Shown here piece by piece: positions 47,126 through 51,395 of a stretch of DNA of 51,395 nt (positions are counted from its first letter, which is position 1; every line of letters begins with the position of its first letter). Location of the stretch: contig JAGMBS010000005.1 in NCBI GenBank assembly GCA_023129575.1, positions 1 to 51,395 on the forward strand, written 5' to 3'. The notes below the pieces were generated by a model. The model ran no database searches, was not told where the DNA came from, and saw only the letters and a list, made by a program, of their open reading frames with translations. Both the position numbers and the translations under genes were made by a program. This DNA comes from Minisyncoccota bacterium (GTDB taxonomy: Bacteria > Patescibacteriota > Minisyncoccia > Phycocordibacterales > UBA12079).

Positions 47126-47533
47126 TTATTCCTCCTTAATTTTTTTAGCGATAATTTCCGCTTCGCCCTCCGTGTATTTTCCGCCAGGCCAATGCCTTAA
47201 GCCGTCGTTAGCAAAGCGGGGAATGATATGAATATGAGTGTGAAAAATAATTTGCCCCGCGGCGGGTTCGTTATTGATTATGATATTGATGCCGTCGGCG
47301 TTCAGCGCCGTTTTTATTTTCTCGGATAGTTTTTTAACAATCGGCATCATCTCTTTAAATGTTTCATCATCAATTTCCAAAATATTTCGCGAATGTTTTT
47401 TAGGAATAATTAAGGTATGTCCCTGATTGACCGGGTTGACATCCAAAAAAGCGAGAAAATTTTTATCTTCATAAACTTTATTTGCCGGAATTTCCCCCGC
47501 CACGATTTTGCAAAATAAACAATCGTTTTTCAT
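47126..47533 (-). CDS. HIT-family nucleotide-binding protein
   Basis: 135 residues, a Zn-independent HIT domain with the triad HTHIHIIPRF (HxHxH) at about 97-101 and the N-terminal CLFCKIVAGEIPANKVYED of HinT-like proteins. Members hydrolyse nucleoside phosphoramidates or related adenylates. Its ATG overlaps the stop of the upstream toxin gene by one base (coupled translation), so it is probably expressed from the toxin-antitoxin transcript. Confidence 0.93.
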   Translation of the reverse strand: MKNDCLFCKIVAGEIPANKVYEDKNFLAFLDVNPVNQGHTLIIPKKHSRNILEIDDETFKEMMPIVKKLSEKIKTALNADGINIIINNEPAAGQIIFHTHIHIIPRFANDGLRHWPGGKYTEGEAEIIAKKIKEE

Positions 47534-47799
47534 TATTTATTATAGATATTATGATTATCGACAAAGTGAAAATAAAAAGTTTCTTTTTCCTTTTTCGATA
47601 TTTCAAAAATTATTCTGTATTTGTAATTGATTGAAAAAGAATAAAACTTTTTAAATTCACCGTGAAGTTTATGGGTTTTAAGTTGAGAATCAAAAGGGTT
47701 TCCCCTAAAAATTACTTCTTTTTCCTCAGCTAATTTTTGAATTCTAAGAGGAAGTTTTTTCCATTTTTTCAAAAAAGTTGGAGTGTAAAATATTCGCAT
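47533..47799 (-). CDS. RelE/YafQ-family mRNA interferase toxin
   Basis: 88 residues. It has the RelE-superfamily layout: helical N-terminus (FLKKWKKLPLRIQKLAEEKE), then KLHGEFKKFYSFSINYKYRIIFEI and the terminal FHFVDNHNIYNK, where Arg/Lys and aromatic residues near the end form the cleavage site. It starts 2 bp after the ribbon-helix-helix antitoxin. Likely cleaves ribosome-bound mRNA. Confidence 0.88.
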   Translation of the reverse strand: MRIFYTPTFLKKWKKLPLRIQKLAEEKEVIFRGNPFDSQLKTHKLHGEFKKFYSFSINYKYRIIFEISKKEKETFYFHFVDNHNIYNK

Positions 47800-47801
47800 A
47801 A

Positions 47802-48017
47802 TTATCTAAGATCTTTAAGTGATTTTAAAATAATACCTTTTCCTTCTTCCATCTCTTTTTGACTTTTGTCCAATTCTTGCAAAAGTAATTGTTCCTCCCA
47901 AAAACGAAACACCGAGCGAATAAATTCGCTTTTACTGGCAAAAGAACCTCGCTTGGTTTCTTGTTCTATTTTTTTAGCCATTGATTTTGGCATTGATATA
48001 TTTAAAACAGTTCGCAT
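47802..48017 (-). CDS. Ribbon-helix-helix antitoxin
   Basis: 71 residues. The N-terminal strand TVLNISMPKSMAKKIEQ and helix SEFIRSVFRFWEEQ fit the RHH fold (CopG/ParD-like) that binds operator DNA; the C-terminus (LQELDKSQKEMEEG) should wrap the toxin. First gene of a three-gene unit with the toxin and HIT genes. Confidence 0.88.
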   Translation of the reverse strand: MRTVLNISMPKSMAKKIEQETKRGSFASKSEFIRSVFRFWEEQLLLQELDKSQKEMEEGKGIILKSLKDLR

Positions 48018-48135
48018 AATATTTTTTTAATTAAGAGTTTTAAATTAATAAATAATACTTTGTATTACACCCATTATAACAAGATTGGTTTTGGTGTCAA
48101 GGACGATGAGGACAGATTTATGTTAAAATAATGAA

Positions 48136-49839
48136 ATGGAAAAGAAAATAATTTTTGGCGAAGAGCTGCCGAACGAAATTAAAAAAGAATTTCAGCCCTA
48201 TCCGGAATTATTGGGAGAGCTCCTTTTTTACAGGGAGATTAAGACGCGCGCCGAGGCGGACAGATTTTTAAACCCCGACTACGATAAAGAAACCCATAAC
48301 CCTTTTTTAATTAAGGGAATGGAGAAAGCGGTTAAAAGAATTTTAACGGCGATTGAAAAAAATCAAAAAATAATTATTTACAGCGATTATGACGCGGACG
48401 GCATTCCGGGAGCGGTAATTTTGAGCGATTTTTTTAAAAAAATCGGTTTTTTAAATTTTCAGAATTATATTCCCAATCGTTTGAAAGAAGGTTATGGACT
48501 AAATCTGCCGGCGATTGAAAAATTTGCGGGCGAACAGGCGGATATTTTAATTACGGTTGATTGCGGAATTGCGGATGTTGAGGAAACGAAATTGGCGGCT
48601 CAAAACGGAATTGATGTGATTATTACAGACCATCATTTGGTTAATGGCGAACTTCCGCCGGCTTTTGCAATTTTGAATTCCAAGCAAGAAGACGATAATT
48701 ATCCGGATGATATGTTGTGCGGGGCGGGAGTGGTTTATAAATTAATTCAGGCCTTAATTCAAAAAGGCGATTTTGATTTAGCGCAGGGTTGGGAAAAATG
48801 GCTATTGGATCTGGTGGGGCTGGCGACTGTGGCGGATATGGTTCCTTTGAAAAACGAAAACAGAATCTTTGCAAAATATGGTTTATTGGTAATGAGAAAA
48901 TCACCCCGTTTGGGCTTAATGAAAATGCTTCGCAAAATGGGAACGAACCAAAAAAAATTGGCGGAGGATGATATTGGTTTTATGATTGCTCCTCGTATTA
49001 ACGCGGCGTCGCGAGTGGGCGACCCGATGACCGCTTTTGATTTGCTTGCGGCGAGGGACGAAATGGAAGCGGACGGACTGGCTTGTCAATTGAACAAATT
49101 AAATAATCAAAGAAAAACTTTAGTGGCAACAGCCGTGAGAAGAGCGAAGAAAAAAATTAAAGAGAGAGAGACAAAGGAGGTAATAATTACCGGTGACTCG
49201 GATTGGAATATAGGCATTTCCGGTTTGATTGCGTCTTCTTTGCAGAATGAATATCAAAAACCTTGTTTTGTGTGGGGGACTGACGAGAACGATAATTATT
49301 GCGGTTCGTGTCGTTCCGATAACACAGATTTGATGGAGTTAATGGGCTTGGTTGAAGAGGGTTTTTTTTCGCATTGGGGGGGACATAAAAACGCGGGCGG
49401 TTTTGGAATTGTGTCCGAGCACATTCATTTTTTTGAAGAGAAAATTTTGGAGGCCTTTGAAAAAATTGAGGACAAAGAAACGGACGAGAAAATTTTTGTT
49501 GATAAAAAATTGCTTTTGGACGATGTGAATTGGGAGAATTATAAATTAATTGAGAAATTGGCGCCTTTTGGAATGGGGAACGCCAAACCCTTGTTTTTGT
49601 TTGAAAATGTGGAGCCAAAAGGCGCGCGAATTTTCGGCAAAACAAAAAATCATTTGGAATTGACATTTCAAAATTCTCGCGGGGGAAAAATAAAAGCGAT
49701 TGATTTTTTTAGCGATTATATTAAAGATGGTGAACCAAATTTGAAAGCGAGACAAAAAATAAATCTTCTGGCGAATTTTGACAAAAATTCGTTTAACGGA
49801 GCGAATGAATTGAGGTTAAGGGTTTTTGGGATTTTGTAA
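48136..49839 (+). CDS. recJ: Single-stranded-DNA-specific exonuclease RecJ
   Basis: 567 residues. DHH-family 5'-3' exonuclease for recombination and mismatch repair. Motifs: YSDYDADGIPG (about 82-92), VDCGIA, the DHH triad in TDHHLVNGE, then GAGVVYKL. The DHHA1 part has SHWGGHKNAGGFG. TAAAAT (48124-48129) ends 6 nt before the ATG with TG at -15, a clean leaderless start. Upstream of the toxin-antitoxin pair it is probably transcribed alone. Confidence 0.95.
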   Translation: MEKKIIFGEELPNEIKKEFQPYPELLGELLFYREIKTRAEADRFLNPDYDKETHNPFLIKGMEKAVKRILTAIEKNQKIIIYSDYDADGIPGAVILSDFFKKIGFLNFQNYIPNRLKEGYGLNLPAIEKFAGEQADILITVDCGIADVEETKLAAQNGIDVIITDHHLVNGELPPAFAILNSKQEDDNYPDDMLCGAGVVYKLIQALIQKGDFDLAQGWEKWLLDLVGLATVADMVPLKNENRIFAKYGLLVMRKSPRLGLMKMLRKMGTNQKKLAEDDIGFMIAPRINAASRVGDPMTAFDLLAARDEMEADGLACQLNKLNNQRKTLVATAVRRAKKKIKERETKEVIITGDSDWNIGISGLIASSLQNEYQKPCFVWGTDENDNYCGSCRSDNTDLMELMGLVEEGFFSHWGGHKNAGGFGIVSEHIHFFEEKILEAFEKIEDKETDEKIFVDKKLLLDDVNWENYKLIEKLAPFGMGNAKPLFLFENVEPKGARIFGKTKNHLELTFQNSRGGKIKAIDFFSDYIKDGEPNLKARQKINLLANFDKNSFNGANELRLRVFGIL

Positions 49840-49855
49840 AATTTTGATAAAAGTT

Positions 49856-49884
49856 TGACAAAAGATATAAAAAAGATATACTTT
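49856..49884 (+). promoter_or_regulatory. Leaderless promoter of the 49891 toxin-antitoxin pair
   Basis: -35 TTGACA (49856-49861), 17-bp spacer, -10 TACTTT (49879-49884), 6 nt to ATG 49891. An overlapping TATACT (49877-49882) is an alternative -10. Confidence 0.7.
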
Positions 49885-49890
49885 TGGTAT

Positions 49891-50175
49891 ATGGATACAC
49901 AAATTGCTTTTAAGATAAATAAAGATATGAAAGATTTGGCGATGCAAAAAGCAAATGCCGAGGGTATTACTTTGAGTGTTTTTTTGAAATTAGCGGTTAG
50001 ATCTTTCGTGGATGGACAACTTGGTTTGGGGGTTTTGAATAATTCGGAAGTTTTCAATAAAAAAACTCAAAAAGAATTGATGGAAATAGATAAAGATATT
50101 AAAGTGAGCAGAAATTTATCACCCTCTTTTAGCAATGTTAAAGATGCAGTCAATTATTTAAAAAATGCAAGTTAA
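49891..50175 (+). CDS. RelB/DinJ-family antitoxin
   Basis: 94 residues. The N-terminal RHH segment MDTQIAFKINKDMKDLAMQKANAEGITLSVFLK matches DinJ/RelB; the rest is the toxin-binding tail. It overlaps the toxin by 11 bp. The longer open frame upstream (from 49855) lies before the predicted transcript start and is ignored. Confidence 0.9.
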   Translation: MDTQIAFKINKDMKDLAMQKANAEGITLSVFLKLAVRSFVDGQLGLGVLNNSEVFNKKTQKELMEIDKDIKVSRNLSPSFSNVKDAVNYLKNAS

Positions 50176-50422
50176 ATTTCACAAAAAGTTTGTTAAAAAA
50201 CTTAATAAATTATCACCTAAAATTCAGAACATTTTTTATATAAAATTAGAAATGTTTTTGAAAAATAAATTTGATAATAGTTTGAATAATCATAAATTAA
50301 AAGGAGCATATAAACACAGAAGAAGCATTGATATTCTGGGTGATTTGAGAGCAATTTTTGAAGAAAGAGATAATAAAATAATTTTTGTGTTAATGGGAAC
50401 TCATAGTGAGTTGTATAAATAG
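50165..50422 (+). CDS. YafQ/RelE-family toxin
   Basis: 85 residues. It has KVKFHKKFVKKLNKLSPKIQ-like N-terminal helices, then NHKLKGAYKHRRSIDILGDLRAIF and a final GTHSELY with the terminal His and Tyr of YafQ-like ribosome-dependent nucleases. Partner of the DinJ-like antitoxin. Confidence 0.9.
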   Translation: MQVKFHKKFVKKLNKLSPKIQNIFYIKLEMFLKNKFDNSLNNHKLKGAYKHRRSIDILGDLRAIFEERDNKIIFVLMGTHSELYK

Positions 50423-50519
50423 AGATAAAAAAGAAGAAAAAGTTTTATACTGGATACACAAAAAATATGAAATTCATTTTTTATTCCAATATTTCTGTAT
50501 TTTTGATATAATTTAGCGT

Positions 50520-51395
50520 ATGAATTCAACAATTATTGTCCTGATAGCATATCTTGTTTTGACTTTTGGTATTGCATGGTTTTTTTCTCGCAAAGAATCT
50601 TTAGAAGGGTATTTTTTGAACAAGAAAAAAACCGGTTTATGGTTTTTAACTATTTCAAATATTGCGACTTTGATTGGAGCGGGCGCGACGGTCGCGATTG
50701 TTGCGGAAGTTTATAATTCGGGTATTTCGTTCGGAATCGCTCTCCTAACTTCTTTTGTGTTTGGAGTGATTCTTTTTTGGTTTTTGGCGGGGAAAATAAA
50801 AGAGGCAAACGCAAAATATGGTATTTACACAATGGTTGATTATTTCGGCGCAAGATATGATAAGAAAAATTATATTCTCGTTGGCATATCCCAAATTCTT
50901 TTTTTGATTTTTTTGATAGGTATTCAAGCGGTGGCGATGGCTTCTTTGGCGTCTGTTTTGCTTGGTATCAATTACAATATCGCGCTGGCGGTAGTTTCCG
51001 CGGTTGCGATTTTATACACAGTAATAGGCGGACTGAAGATAGATATTATTACCGACTTTATCCAATTTTGGATAATTTTTATTGTCTTTATTGTCGCGTC
51101 CATTTTCGGTTATTTTAGTGTCGGAGGATTTTCTAATCTTTTGACGCAATTACCCGTGGGACATCTAAATCCTTTTGCTTTTGGCGGAATATCTTGGACA
51201 ATCGGAGCGATTGTTTTAGGCGGTTTTCTATTTTTACCGGGGTCTCACGATTGGCAACGAATTATTTCCGCGCGAGACAAAATTACGGCTCGCAAATCAT
51301 TTATTTATTCAATCCCGTTTTTAATAATTTTCATGCCTTTAGTGATTTTCTTAGGATTGGTGGCTTCTGTAATACTTGTAGATATACCAAAAGAC
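50520..51395 (+). CDS. Sodium/solute symporter (SSS family), partial
   Basis: The first 292 residues of a longer protein; the window ends mid-gene. Hydrophobic helices appear from residue 5, and the motif RKESLEGYFLNKKKTGLWF with the conserved TGAG-like LIGAGATVAIV region and later GSHDWQRIISARDKITARKSF match SSS transporters of the Na+/proline or pantothenate type. TATAAT (50507-50512) with TG one base before it ends 7 nt before the ATG. Substrate cannot be named. Confidence 0.88.
   Translation, partial: MNSTIIVLIAYLVLTFGIAWFFSRKESLEGYFLNKKKTGLWFLTISNIATLIGAGATVAIVAEVYNSGISFGIALLTSFVFGVILFWFLAGKIKEANAKYGIYTMVDYFGARYDKKNYILVGISQILFLIFLIGIQAVAMASLASVLLGINYNIALAVVSAVAILYTVIGGLKIDIITDFIQFWIIFIVFIVASIFGYFSVGGFSNLLTQLPVGHLNPFAFGGISWTIGAIVLGGFLFLPGSHDWQRIISARDKITARKSFIYSIPFLIIFMPLVIFLGLVASVILVDIPKD

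Overview
The window looks like a chromosomal segment of an ultra-small, AT-rich bacterium of the Candidate Phyla Radiation (Patescibacteria, most like Parcubacteria). Reasons: short single-copy housekeeping genes; surface proteins with GYAWSDNIGWISFN repeats; a trigger factor without its PPIase insert; short palindromic repeats inserted in frame in conserved genes; many promoters whose -10 box sits 6-8 nt before the start codon, with no Shine-Dalgarno sequence. The standard bacterial code fits: TGA is a normal stop. The taxonomic call is inference from gene content, since no rRNA is present.

Layout. 1-4922 (mostly minus): a partial secreted protein, a calcium-repeat membrane protein, rsmA and pcrA/uvrD. 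5083-6935 (plus): a secreted LysM/M23 peptidase and a C-type-lectin/FGE-fold protein whose C-terminus looks like the variable region of a diversity-generating retroelement target. 7155-14235: comM, a DksA-like protein, a toxin-antitoxin pair, pnp, a NYN-domain protein and rpsO. 14332-17374: a XerC/D-like recombinase, a repeat-rich gap, and a CCA-adding enzyme gene with five parS-like palindromes inside it. 17435-23785: two small Shine-Dalgarno-led genes, tRNA-Arg, a metalloprotease, tRNA-Gly, yraN, an EEP-family enzyme, tRNA-Pro, mscS and RhuM-Fic. 23837-26100: tRNA-Gly, an HNH-DGQHR fusion and hicBA. 26198-36806 (mainly minus): hup, rny, murI, a membrane protein, a Panacea-type toxin-antitoxin pair, clpP, tig, ppa, nusA. 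37043-42255: a surface-protein island with a paralogous pair of variable-tail proteins, an AAA/DUF4143 ATPase, a RAYT transposase remnant and REP-like repeats. 42455-51395: a degenerate PilB/GspE-like protein, tpiA, pgk, an unreported small zinc-ribbon gene, a HIT protein, two more toxin-antitoxin pairs, recJ and a partial sodium/solute symporter.

How the genes work together. The core is RNA and protein turnover (pnp, rny, clpP, tig, nusA, rsmA, cca, rpsO), lower glycolysis (tpiA, pgk), DNA repair and uptake (pcrA, recJ, comM, yraN) and cell-wall work (murI, M23 peptidase). On top of this lie surface display, five toxin-antitoxin modules and a possible defence cluster near a tRNA. Transcription units appear to come in two classes: most genes have an extended -10 (TGnTATAAT) directly before the start codon, while a few accessory genes have a leader and an AGGAGG site.

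The most notable items are the retroelement-type variable region with no reverse transcriptase in the window, the parS-like cluster inside cca, the palindrome family with a conserved TCCGA centre that also invades coding sequence, the paired surface genes with conserved heads and divergent tails, and the HNH-DGQHR fusion beside RhuM-Fic and hicBA. All calls were made by reading the sequence; no searches or alignments were run.
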